From Monosiga brevicollis MX1 (Eukaryota > Opisthokonta > Choanoflagellata > Craspedida > Salpingoecidae), in NCBI RefSeq assembly GCF_000002865.3, contig NW_001865041.1:1907529-1971528 (forward strand): DNA of 64,000 bases, written 5' to 3'. Shown here piece after piece: positions 1-10,222 of the stretch. Under the pieces are notes generated by a model. That model searched no databases. It was given only the letters and a program-made list of their open reading frames with translations, and was not told the DNA's origin. Position 1 is the stretch's first letter, and each line of letters starts with the position of its first letter. The translations under genes were made by a program, and so were the position numbers.

Positions 1-1003
1 CATTCAGTCAAGCATCATCACCCGTCTCCTTGTGCATTCATTCACGCAACACTTGGCACCCATGGACACACGCTTTCACCTTCATTGTCTTTGAGTGTCG
101 CCGTGTCTTCTTGTCTGATTCCGCTCGCTCGTGCATTCGACGCCCTTGGGTCTGCCTGCCTGTTTCCCCCACACCATGTGCCCCATTGTCGCTTTTGCTT
201 TTTTTTCACGCTTGGCGAACCCCAGCCTGTGATCCCCCTCTCCCTCCTCCACCTCTACCCTCTTCACGTGTTCAACGGAAGAGCGCTGGTGGATCACTCG
301 TGTGGGACAAGGCGCCGCATGGCGCCTGGCTGATTCCCGTGTTTTCTTGTTGGATCCAAGTTTTGCGGAACTCGTTTCCCTGCGCCTCCCCCTTGTCTCC
401 TCCCAAGGATGCTTGGGCGATCTTGGCTGCTTTTGGCTCGTGGACATGCATGCTTGTCCTTTTTGTCAGAGTTTTCTTTCCTTTTCTTCCTCGTTGTTCC
501 TCTGCGTGGTGTCCACATCACTTTTGCTGACACGAGAGAATGCATGCAGCCAACCACTCTCAGTCTTTTGTTCTCGACGAAGATTGCGTGGTGGGGCTTT
601 CATTTTCCCTTGCTCTGACTTGCCTCCACCTTTTGTCGTCATTCCCATTCGCTGCCCCCTCTTGCGCGTGCATGTCTTGCTCGTGATTGTTGCCCCCTTT
701 TTTTTGGGCCCTTTGTGTCCCTCTTTGACTGTTGGTCCATCGCTGCTGCCTTACGTGGTTGGTCAAGTGGGATCCTGCGGGGCAGATCAGTTGGGCGCAT
801 CCTCTGTCTGTCAACATTGTCTTCCTCGCCGCTCTTCGTCACTCAACAAAGCTCACCACCCATTCTCTTTTCATCACGTCGCATCCCAACACCGCATCCC
901 TCGACCCGCACACCACTTAGAACAGACACCACTTCCCCCTTGGCTTCCTCGCATCCCCCAGCTCATTTTCTTTTCTGCTCACCCCGCCTCGCTGCCGTAT
1001 CCG
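1..1003. other. Upstream/5' leader region of the C2H2 gene, no supported gene
   Basis: Pyrimidine-rich DNA with several short overlapping open frames. The frame of the zinc-finger gene is open from about position 302, but the translation before position 1004 is rich in Cys, Phe, Leu and Ser from T/C-rich sequence and does not look like protein. I therefore read it as promoter and 5' leader. Confidence 0.45.
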
Positions 1004-3595
1004 ATGGACCTGTTCTGCTTGAACTCTGATTTATCCACACAGAAGTCCAATTTTCCGTCGGCCCTCGCGCCCCCTTTGCCTTCGGGCAGCAGCAATCTCG
1101 TGCCTGGCACCATGCCGCCTGCGGCCTTGTCAGGGCCTGTACCCTCGTCAACCTCCCACCTGTCCCTCCCCTCGCTCGATTCAACCGGCTCGGGTAGTTC
1201 CAACGACGTGCACCATGCCCACAAAATGAACCTTGTGACCGACCCCGTCGTCATGCAACAAATGGCTGCCGAGGAAACCATCACTGCCATGGAGGCCCAC
1301 GTGAGCTGCTCCATGAACCTGCAGCGGCAGGCCGATCAACATGCCGCTGCGCGCCAGCAGGCCGAGCTCATTAAAAACTCAGCCCTCACACAGGCTCTCA
1401 ATGGTAACTGTACCCAGAACGTCGTCGAGGAACACCAACGCGCCGACTCGGAAGCGCAGATGCACGCTCAACTCGAAGTGGCTGCTCGTCAAAAGGCGCA
1501 AGCCCATGCTCACGCTGCCCAAACACTGGATAGCGCTCTGGAGGAGCAGGTCATTCGTCTGCAAACGGATCCGCAAACCACCATCCTGGCCAGCGCAGCT
1601 ACCACGCTGCCCGCCAACGTCGTCCCTCTTCCCGAGGCTGTTGATACGCTTGGCGCTTCCTCCAATCATGCCTTTCGTATGCCCGGGCTGCAGCCTGATG
1701 CCAACAGCAACATGGATGGACTGGCCATGGCCAACCCAGACACCGCCCTATCCAACGTTGGAGATCCTTCCACTCCACTTGGCACTTTGAGTCATGCCAG
1801 TACCCCCTCGGTCAACAACGCAGCCGTGGTGGATCCCCACGTTCATGCTTCAGCAGCCATGGGAAGCTTGGCAAACCCGGCGAGTACCGCCAGTTTTGAC
1901 GATCTCACAGCCTTGTCAGAAACTGCTCCGCCCCCTTCCGTGATGGGCGTTGGTACCGGCGTGGGCATGGGATCACCCTCATTTGCAGCCTCAGCTTTGC
2001 CTACCACTGATGCCACATCAGCCCCCATCATGTCAGACCTCCTGCCCACCATCAACGCGGGTCAAAGCACTGAACCGCTAGCATCCTCTAGCGCGGGCAA
2101 GGCGCTCGACGACATGATTCTCAGCAAGCCCGCCCTCTCTGCCTCGTCTGTCGCCTCGTCTGCCTCGAACAGCACAACTGGTCACGGTCGTGGCCCTTCG
2201 GCGACAGACTCGGGCGTCAACCTTGCTGGCCTGGCCGCCGTCACGACCGCCACTGGCAGCACCAGCCTGTCCCATCCCTCGCCCAACCTCGTCTCGCTGG
2301 CCTCGTCCAGTTTGTTGCCAACTTTTGGCAGCAACGTTGCCAGTAGCTCGAGCGCCAACATGACCAGCAACAGCAATATGGGCTTTGCCGGTGGTATGGG
2401 CCTGCCGACCGTCACTGCCACGCAGTCGACGCACATTATGGATCAGGCCGATGCTGCCATTGCCCAGGCCCAGGCCATCGCCGACTTGAATGGCATGGAC
2501 CAGCCGCTGTTGAATGCAGGACAAACGCCCCTGTCCAGCGACGCGCTCTCCATTTTGGGTAACCGCATGGGGTCCTCAGTGGTCACCACCAACGCCGATC
2601 TCGACAGCATCATGCTGCAAATGCATGAGGAAGCTTCTGTTCAATCCATTGCCGAGGCATTGGACGGGAAGATCCCTTCAATGCCCTCGATTCCAGCCGG
2701 CACGGACGTTCCTGGCGTGCGTGAGACACTCGATCGTATCATGACCCGTCGAGCCCACGCGCAACTTCGTTTGTTGTCCGGAAGCTCCGGCGCTGCACCC
2801 CCGATCCCTACCGCCACCACAACCGTGGGCTCGGGTTTGTTGAGTTCTTCGGGTACCACAGCGTCCACCTTTGCCCCTGCTGATGATTTTGCAAAGCCCC
2901 TCCCTTTCACCGGCCTTCGTCGATCGGCGCGCATGGCTGCCAAGGGATTGCCCTCGAAAAACCCTCCCCCCTCGTCACATGTGGCTTCGAAGCGCGCTCC
3001 CTCCAAGGGGAGCGGGGGCCATGCTGGCGCTGGGGGTCAACGTCGACCTTCCGCTGGTAAGCGTGGGCACGGTGCATCTGTGCATGCGGTGGCCGGCAAG
3101 CGTGGTCCCTCATCGGGGTCCATGGTGGCCGGCAAGCGAGGCCCTACGGCCTCAAATCGCAGTGGTCAGGCGAATCTTCCTACCTCCACTGCAACCCGCA
3201 GTGGTAGTGGCGAGCCCGCCGCTAAACAATCAAAGTCGGCCCGCCGCAAGGCACGGCGCTCTTCCAAGTACCCTCGCGAGTGTCCCGCGCCGGGCTGTGA
3301 TAAGATTTTCAGCTCTTCGGCCGGTTTCTATTACCACGTTCGGACTGTTCACAACGCCAACAAAAACGCTGCGTTGGATTGTCCCGTCCGTGGCTGTGGG
3401 AAAAGCTTCCGCTCCGCCCCTGGCCTTGAGTACCACTTGCAGAAACACAAAGAGGGCCAAATTACCGACGACAATGGCAAGCTGTTACTGTGCGATGATA
3501 CCAAAATTGCCAAGAAAACTGCCATGACGCGACGTCGCAACGGTTCGCTCAAGGCTACCGAGGCGTGTGATTTGGCTTCAAATGATCAGTTTTAG
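1004..3595 (+). CDS. C2H2 zinc-finger protein, probable DNA-binding regulator
   Basis: Single open exon of 863 residues from the chosen ATG. I chose this start because upstream sequence is pyrimidine-rich and composition becomes protein-like only here. Most of the protein is low-complexity Ser/Ala/Thr/Gly/Pro sequence, with an early helical Ala/Gln/His-rich stretch at about 1220-1600. A basic Ser/Gly/Lys region with repeated 'AGKRG' motifs (about 3040-3150) and an RRKARRSS basic patch precede two adjacent C2H2 fingers near the C-terminus (about 3280-3450). Each finger has the C-x4-C spacing, closed by H-x4-H in the first and H-x3-H in the second. Two fingers plus a basic region suggest a nuclear nucleic-acid-binding regulator. 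Target and partners cannot be told, and the long disordered region is not assignable to a family. Confidence 0.75.
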   Translation: MDLFCLNSDLSTQKSNFPSALAPPLPSGSSNLVPGTMPPAALSGPVPSSTSHLSLPSLDSTGSGSSNDVHHAHKMNLVTDPVVMQQMAAEETITAMEAHVSCSMNLQRQADQHAAARQQAELIKNSALTQALNGNCTQNVVEEHQRADSEAQMHAQLEVAARQKAQAHAHAAQTLDSALEEQVIRLQTDPQTTILASAATTLPANVVPLPEAVDTLGASSNHAFRMPGLQPDANSNMDGLAMANPDTALSNVGDPSTPLGTLSHASTPSVNNAAVVDPHVHASAAMGSLANPASTASFDDLTALSETAPPPSVMGVGTGVGMGSPSFAASALPTTDATSAPIMSDLLPTINAGQSTEPLASSSAGKALDDMILSKPALSASSVASSASNSTTGHGRGPSATDSGVNLAGLAAVTTATGSTSLSHPSPNLVSLASSSLLPTFGSNVASSSSANMTSNSNMGFAGGMGLPTVTATQSTHIMDQADAAIAQAQAIADLNGMDQPLLNAGQTPLSSDALSILGNRMGSSVVTTNADLDSIMLQMHEEASVQSIAEALDGKIPSMPSIPAGTDVPGVRETLDRIMTRRAHAQLRLLSGSSGAAPPIPTATTTVGSGLLSSSGTTASTFAPADDFAKPLPFTGLRRSARMAAKGLPSKNPPPSSHVASKRAPSKGSGGHAGAGGQRRPSAGKRGHGASVHAVAGKRGPSSGSMVAGKRGPTASNRSGQANLPTSTATRSGSGEPAAKQSKSARRKARRSSKYPRECPAPGCDKIFSSSAGFYYHVRTVHNANKNAALDCPVRGCGKSFRSAPGLEYHLQKHKEGQITDDNGKLLLCDDTKIAKKTAMTRRRNGSLKATEACDLASNDQF

Positions 3596-4647
3596 ATCTT
3601 GGACTTGTTTGCACTCGTTCATTCCTCTTATTCTCGCACTGGCGCTTTAAAGCCCCTCTTTGTCTCAAGCTGGGCGGGCGGGCGTGCGGGCGTGCTTGTT
3701 TGTTTTCCATGTGTGTGCTTCGTTTCTTTGTTTTTGTTTTTTGTTTAGTACAACCCATGTTTGATCGAGACCGGCTGTGCCTTGGAGGCCTTTGGCAGTC
3801 GTGGTCTCTCGTGAGCGCACGCACGCATGTGCGATTTTGTATTCATTGGAGTCGTGTGTGCGTGCGTGCGTGTGTGTGTGCTCATATTCTTTGCTTCATA
3901 TGTTGAGATGGATGTCCAACATGTTTGTCGAAGGCCGTGCCGGCCATGCCACAGTGTCCTAAGGGCACTTTCATTATTATCGAGTTGCGTTCTTGCTTGC
4001 CTTCCCCTCTTTTTCTCCCCTCTTTTTCTTTTCATCAGAGAATACATCTGTAGGGGCTTTGCTCCTCTTCTGACTCTTGTGATTTTCCTTCTGCTCCCTT
4101 GCCTCTTTTATTCTTTCCCGTTTTTTTAAAGCATAATATCCCCTCCCCCTTTCGTTGATGATCCAGCCATTTTCAACGCTGTTCTCAACGAATTGATCAC
4201 GACAGAAGAATTCTGCCATGACCCGTCACACACACACAACAAAAAAAGTAATTTCTTGGGTCATTCATCCGAGTAACTGCGCGACGGATGATGACCAGGG
4301 CTTGACGGCCACTTACTGAAGCACAACAAAGAAAAGAAAAGCTCCCTTTGTTGATTGGAGGTTGTACATTGATCACGAAACGAGTCAAAACGAGCAAATC
4401 TGATGAAGGCGGCGACGAAAAACAACAAAAAAACACTAAAAACAGACTATATGGACGGTGATTGTGGCACAATGACCATGCGGCCACAAACGGCAGCATG
4501 CCAGGGTTGACAAGAAGCAAAAAAAAAAAAGGAAGGGACGCAGGCATATCTCTTGAACTGTGCAAAGAACAGAGGCTGTTTGGCTCAGACGCCGCTGCGC
4601 TCCGTTCAGAGAGAGGCAAGACGGGGGTCGTCAGGCTTTTCGCGCCT
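3596..4647. other. Intergenic region between convergent genes, nothing recognised
   Basis: About 1 kb between the 3' ends of the C2H2 gene and the myosin light-chain gene. It contains T-rich runs, a short GT-rich stretch (about 3850-3885) and an A-run near 4510. Open frames are short and of non-protein-like composition. It presumably holds both 3' UTRs. Confidence 0.5.
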
Positions 4648-5536
4648 TTACGCCGACTTCTTGAACGAATCGATAAGCTCTACGGAGATGTCGTGATCAC
4701 ATGTGAGCGTGGCCGCACAGCCGATGAAGAGAAGGAGCTAGATCATGTGCACGAAACGAACTTTCATAGTTGATGCTGCCGCTGTTGGCGTGCTGCATGA
4801 GCTGGGCAACCTCAGCATCAGAGAGACGATCGCCAAGAATCTGCGAATACTGAGCAAACTCCTTGGCCGGGACGGTGCCATTGCCAAGCTTGTCAAACAC
4901 TCTTGAGTCAGAGATAGATGCAGAGTGGGTGGAATCCGTCCCATGAGATTAGATGCTCACCCTTGCGACAAAGCTCTGGGCCAGTCTGGATGTTGGAGAA
5001 GGGGGGTGGGGAGGGGGCGGCTCGACAGAGATGCACCATTGACAGGTCAGGGTGCGTACCGGAAGGCTGCATACAATGTATCATCCGAGGGAGCACCGCG
5101 GGCCGCAAAGGTTTGTGCCAGCGTCAGGAACGCTTGAAGGTTGGTCGATCCACCCGCTAATTTTAGTTTCATTGACAGACCCCGTACGATTGAGGTGAGT
5201 TGACATCTCAACAAAGGCAGAAACGGCACGGCACGCCCTCGGCGTCAATGAAAGAAAAAGCTGTCAAGCGGGCAGTAGAACCTGACCTGAGGTGGCCACC
5301 TCGCCGTCAGAGACGTTGAAGCCAAGGCTACGGAGAGCATTGCCGCACTGTGGCAGGCTTAGCGACCCGGCGGGGCCAGCATGGATGTGGAAGGCATCCT
5401 CATACTCTGAACTCCACGAAAGCAGAGCCCGTATCGAGCAGGCAGGCCAAGAACCAAATGAGCACAAGTCATGCTGCCTTTGCTGTTTTTGCTCGCTTTG
5501 CGCGCTTCACTCACGTTGGCGTCGCTGATCCGTCAT
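4648..5536 (-). CDS. Myosin essential light chain-like EF-hand protein
   Basis: Four short introns can be placed by eye (5' to 3' on the minus strand). A seven-residue first exon starts at 5536. It is followed by an exon beginning QYEDAFHIHAG, one with GGSTNLQAFLTLAQTFAARG, one with VFDKLGNGTVPAKEFAQYSQ, and a tiny last exon ending DSFKKSA and a stop. The joined protein is about 136 residues, slightly shorter than typical 140-150 aa essential light chains. It follows their pattern: N-terminal EF-hand with a QCG...LG motif, central hydrophobic helix, RVFDK-GNGTV third EF-hand, and a C-terminal INYE segment. The Ca2+ loops are degenerate, as is usual for essential light chains. The role would be binding the IQ motif of a myosin II heavy chain in the actomyosin cortex. 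A calmodulin-like protein is the alternative. Confidence 0.7.
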
Positions 5537-6239
5537 TGTTGCTGGCGAGCTAAGCAAAGGCGCCAGCACAGGACCAAGGGGGGCGGGGCGCATGAGATGT
5601 TATTCACAAAAAGCTCAACAACCTCCAATCACCACAACTTCTTTGGCATGCAGAAGACCATAAGACCACACGAATCCATGCCACCTTCCACGATGCCCCT
5701 TGGTCCAGAAAACCTCAGACGGGGCCAGCGGCGCTGCCCTTTTCCCCCACATTCCAGCCGAGCCGGTCTCCATCTGACTGACTTGTTGTTGTTGTTGTTG
5801 TTGTTGTTGCTGTTTTTTTTTGGCGGGAAAAACGCTGACCACGGCTACCAAATGATAGAACAATGGTCCGTCTGGTAATAGCTCAAGGTATTCTACGCTG
5901 AAATAAGACTTTATGCGGTTGTGTTAAAGACTTTAGCTTCAGTTGATGGCACGAGTTGAGCAGTTAATGTAGATGAAGTTGCTCCTTTGATTGAATTTCT
6001 GACGTTTTCTGTGGTGGTGACTTGCGACCGAGTGTTTTTTTGTTTTTTTAATTTTTTTGGGGAAAGGTGTGGTCCTGAACAGTGGCAGTGGGAGGGGAGG
6101 GCAGCGGTGGTAGACGGCGGTGGGCAGTGGGGCAGCAGCACTGCTTGAGAATAGGGTATGGTGCTGGTGTGTAGAATATCCACTGATGCTGTTGCTTTTG
6201 GCATTCTGCTGGCTAGTTGATACGACAAAACTGAAAGTC
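5537..6239. other. Divergent promoter region with a (TTG)n microsatellite
   Basis: About 700 bp between the starts of the light-chain gene (-) and the enoyl-CoA hydratase gene (+). It carries a TTG triplet run of about 9 units at 5784-5810. No TATA box or protein-like frame is evident. Confidence 0.5.
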
Positions 6240-8324
6240 ATGGCTGCCTCTCTGGTTCGCATGTGCCGCGGCGTTGCCGCGCCCTTGATGGTGACTCGTC
6301 GTTTGATGAGTGAGTTCAGCTTCTATGACCCGACATAACCGGTCCGTGCCTTGACTCATCTGAATTGCTGGCATTTGTGCGCTCCCACGGTCTTTTGCTT
6401 CTCGGTTGCGTTAGGCGCCAGCGCAGGCACCTTCAACAACATCCTGGTCGAGCGCACGGGCTCGAACAACCAGGTCGGCGTCATCACCCTCCATCGCCCC
6501 AAAGGTGAGTCATGCAAGGCTTGCCCTCGCAGCTTGCAAGAGCCCAAGACAGTGGACTGGCCCTGTCCGTCACGCGGGGCCCCCAGGTTCCCCCGACAAC
6601 CTCACCCCCGACTCTTCAACGCGTCCGCACCAATCGCAGCCCTGAATGCGCTGTGCGATGACCTCATGACCGAAATGAACACGGTTCTGGACGACTTTGA
6701 GGCCAACAGTGACGTGCGCACCATTGTCATCACTGGCCATGGCAAATCTTTTGCAGGTGTGTATCCTTCGGCGGCTCGAGAACCCGTCTGGCCGACGAGC
6801 AGAGCAGACATACCCCGCTTACCGTGCTCGTGCATCCTTGTTTCATTTGAATCGCATGCCCGCTCTGCCTTTAGCGGGCGCCGACATCAAGGAGATGGCC
6901 GATCGCGACTTCATCGGCGTTTACTCGGTATGTGTTGACCGGCAACCGGGTCGAGGCTTTTTCTTGCTCTATTGCTTTGCCTTGTCCATACGCAGGGATT
7001 GCCTTCCTTATTCTGCCAAACTTGCTATGGCTGCAATCTGTAGGGCAACTTCCTCTCCCACTGGGACCGTGTCACGCGCTGCACCAAGCCTGTCATTGCT
7101 GCTGTCAATGGCTTTGCAGTACGTATAGGCATCTCTCTGATGCAAAATTCCCCGGGTCCTGTGCAGGCAAACAGCTGCAGGCACTGTCCTAGCAATCCAC
7201 CTCCACACGACTCGAGGCCTGCTCATCATGAGGACGGCTGGGCCCGCGCTCTTAGTTTGGTGGTGGTTGTGAGCTGGCCATGATGTGCGACATCATCTAT
7301 GCCAGCAGCTCGGCCAAGTTTGGCCAGCCCGAAATCAAGCTTGGCACCATTCCCGGTTCGTAGACATACACCTAGGCCATTTGCCTGTGATGCCTGAGCC
7401 ACGCGCATCCCATCCTCTTTTACTGCTACCGTGCCATCTTTCTGTCAACTCTGTTTTGTGTTTTGGGGGCTTCTCTTCGGTTTCTTCAACGGACTTTTGT
7501 TTTGATTTTCTTCTTTTCCAAACTCCTCCTCATCATGCTCCTCCGCTGTGTCTTTGATGGTTTTGGTTTTAGGTGCGGGCGGCACGCAGCGCTTGACGCG
7601 CGCCATTGGCAAGTCCAAGGCCATGGAACTCGTGCTCACAGGTACGCAGCTGTGTTTCCAGCGGAGCACATACCGGCGCTTCAGCTCTCGCATTGTGCTC
7701 ACTTCCTTTGCGCACTGTAGGTGACCACATTTCCGCCAGTGAAGCCGAGCGCATCGGCCTGGTCAGCAAAGTGTTTGAGGGGGACCAACTACTGCCTGAG
7801 ACCATCAAGGTACGTCACCAGCCTCTCTCCGCAATTTTTACTCCTCTTTCTCCTCTTTCTCTCAAGCAATCCAAGACATCTGACCCACGATGGCATCCGT
7901 ATTTTGCAACAGTTGGCAGAGCGCATCGGTGCCTTTTCCCAGCCCGTGCTGCAGATGGCCAAGGAAGCCGTCAACAAGTGTACGTTGCAAACATAACCAG
8001 CCGCCGCCGCCGCCGCCGCCCTGTGTTTCGTGTTGGCTACAGGAGCCAGGCCTCTTAGGAGCTACTCTGACCTGCTTTGCCTTGTGTTCACAGCGCAAGA
8101 GCTGAGCCTCGCTGAGGGCTTGCACCTGGAGAAGCGTCTCTTCCACTCCTCCTTTGCCACGGTGGGTTTGTCAACCTTCAAACCACACGCCACCCTGCCT
8201 CGACCGCTATCCTGCTCAAGGAAATAACTCATGCACCTCACTGCCATCTGTACCGCAGGCCGATCGCCGCGAGGGCATGAAGGCCTTTGCCGAGCGTCGG
8301 GCCGCCGAGTTTAAGGACGAGTAG
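6240..8324 (+). CDS. ECHS1: Mitochondrial short-chain enoyl-CoA hydratase (crotonase family)
   Basis: It hydrates trans-2-enoyl-CoA to 3-hydroxyacyl-CoA in mitochondrial beta-oxidation. The gene is split into about 11 small exons by GT-AG introns. Exon 1 (from ATG 6240) encodes a basic, Ser/Ala/Met-rich leader typical of a mitochondrial presequence. Later exons carry [10 protein letters not shown], the oxyanion-hole segment [11 protein letters not shown], the [21 protein letters not shown] block and the [17 protein letters not shown] block; these hold the two catalytic Glu residues of the family. The C-terminus is [18 protein letters not shown] and a stop. Length is about 290 aa, normal for ECHS1. 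A CCG triplet run (8001-8020) lies inside one intron. Strong match; paralogous crotonases (ECHDC, auxiliary hydratases) are less likely because both Glu motifs and the C-terminus are ECHS1-like. Confidence 0.92.
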
Positions 8325-8706
8325 ACCCCATGACATGCCCCGGTTCACTTTGCATCAAGCAATGGAAATTGACTTTGAAGCATCCCCAATGTCCATTTTG
8401 CCTGCTGCCAAATGTATGGTATGCCAACCTCAGCCAGCCAGCCCGGCTGTTATCAAATCAACCGCACACCCCGCCGTCGACCCCACCCCCAAGTTTGCGC
8501 GCGCGCGGCACACCATACGGCACGACAAGAAACACAAATATGACCAACTGATGCACCTCAAGCACCTCAGGCAGATAAATCAGAGGTAAACATGGAGTGC
8601 TATCAGGGAGAAACGCATGCACGTGGCTTTGCTTCAATTGACGATAACAAGACCACATTTTAGACGGCTGTAGGAAAGAGATGGTCGAACTTAAAGATCA
8701 GATAGC
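8325..8706. other. Short convergent intergenic region
   Basis: About 380 bp between the stop codons of the hydratase and ribosomal L34 genes, holding both 3' UTRs. Nothing else is seen. Confidence 0.5.
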
Positions 8707-9368
8707 TCACTTCTTCTGAGTCAGCTTCTTGACAATCTTCTGCTCCTCAACCAGGAAAGCACGCACAATGCTAGAGGACCATGACATGCGACGTACACAA
8801 TGACATGAGTACAAGCGACGCACCTGAGGTCGCACCGAAAAAAAAGAACGACTGAAACGACTAGACAAGGCGTTGAACAGCGATGATAACCTACCGCTGC
8901 TTGACGCAGAGATGGCAGCGAGAACCACCATAGGCGCGGTTGACGGTCTTCTGGGGCTTGCTCAGACCCATGTAGGCCTTTGGTCGCAGAGCAGGCACGC
9001 CCTGAAGCTTGAGGCCGCAGTCACCGCACTTGGGAGCGGAGACGGGCTTCTTGACGTACAGGTACGACAGGGTGCCACCGGGCGTCTTGACACTGCACGG
9101 AGCATCACACACAGCAACAACAAAGAAAAAAAAGGATGCGTAAAGCAAGAGTGAGCACCGCTTCGTGGTAAAACCTATGTACGAGAAGCGACCCTGCATC
9201 GGCTCAAACATCGGCCCATCTCGTCTTCCTCCCTGAGATATGGTGCCGCATAAAAGAGATGGTCCGCAGCACCAAACCAATTCAGGTGCCAAACAAGACT
9301 TACACGCGACGGCGGTTGCCGCGGGTGTTGTACGACAGGCGTCGGCGGTAGGTAAGACGCTGGGCCAT
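8707..9368 (-). CDS. RPL34: 60S ribosomal protein L34 (eL34)
   Basis: Three exons on the minus strand. Exon 1 (9368 to about 9303) encodes MAQRLTYRRRLSYNTRGNRR. Exon 2 (about 9093-8895) begins VKTPGGTLSYLYVKK and includes the zinc-ribbon cysteines (CGDCGLKL...RCHLCVKQR). Exon 3 encodes IVRAFLVEEQKIVKKLTQKK and a stop. This is the full eL34 layout at the normal length of about 115 aa. The protein is a component of the large cytosolic ribosomal subunit. Introns use GT-AG; the first is about 200 nt. The start is fixed by the conserved MAQRLTYRRR N-terminus. Confidence 0.93.
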
Positions 9369-10222
9369 TCTGTGGTCGGGGCAAGGGAAAAAAAAAGTCA
9401 GGCAACGTGGGCAGCAAGCACCGAAGAGAGCGGATGAGCAAGAGCATATGAGAAAGAGTTGATGTATAGCACGTGGAAAGGAAACAAGACACGAAGCACT
9501 GCCACAACACCAGCTCATGCCAAGCGCGCTGCGGGCTGGCGACAAGTCGACAACAGGACACAGCTCGCTCGACTTCAGAACGCTGAAGCGAAATCACGTG
9601 CAGCTGAGGCTCTGTCCATCGTCCCCTGGACCCAGAGGCAGGGCCCACGCGGACCAAAAGGGCAGTGCCTCAGCAATGTTCCTTGTGCCGCCTGTGACCA
9701 CGACCACAACACGCGGCAGGGCTGCCCTCAAAGGAAGCGCGACGAAGCGGTCACTCGACCCTGGCTGAGCCGCTCTGACACACCTGTCGGTCAAGAAAAG
9801 AAAAAGTACACGAGACAGGGTTCAAACCTCAGAAGACGTAGACTATAATTTGGTAACAAGGCGATCATAAGCAAACGCTATCAGCAGATTTTTTTCTCCC
9901 TTTGTCTTACGTTTTTCGAAAAGGCGCAACACCGTTAACCGGACTTTGTGAAGAAAGCTTATCACTTAGAGGAGAAAGACATGCACATAGTGCGATATGC
10001 TTTTGGGGTCTTGGTCAAGTTATTGCGGCTGTATCAGTACTTTGTGCAGCTCTCGGTCTCTCACTTAACTGATCACACACACTCACGGAAAGAACGAGCA
10101 GCGACTTGTGCGCCGGACCGCCGTTCTCGGACGTTGGAGCACCCTTCCCCGCTGCCTGCTTCCCCTCTTGGCTCTGTTTTTGCCTTGCATTGCATTTGAT
10201 ATCCTGTTCGAAGACCAGGATC
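9369..10222. other. Divergent promoter region between RPL34 and the export-adaptor gene
   Basis: About 850 bp upstream of both genes. Open frames here have arbitrary composition. A GGTTCAAACCT string near 9820 superficially resembles a tRNA B-box, but no acceptor or T-stem pairing accompanies it. No other element recognised. Confidence 0.45.

Noticed and set aside
9760-9840. Possible tRNA (GGTTCAAACCT B-box-like string)
   Set aside because: No T-stem, acceptor stem or A-box pairing at suitable distances.
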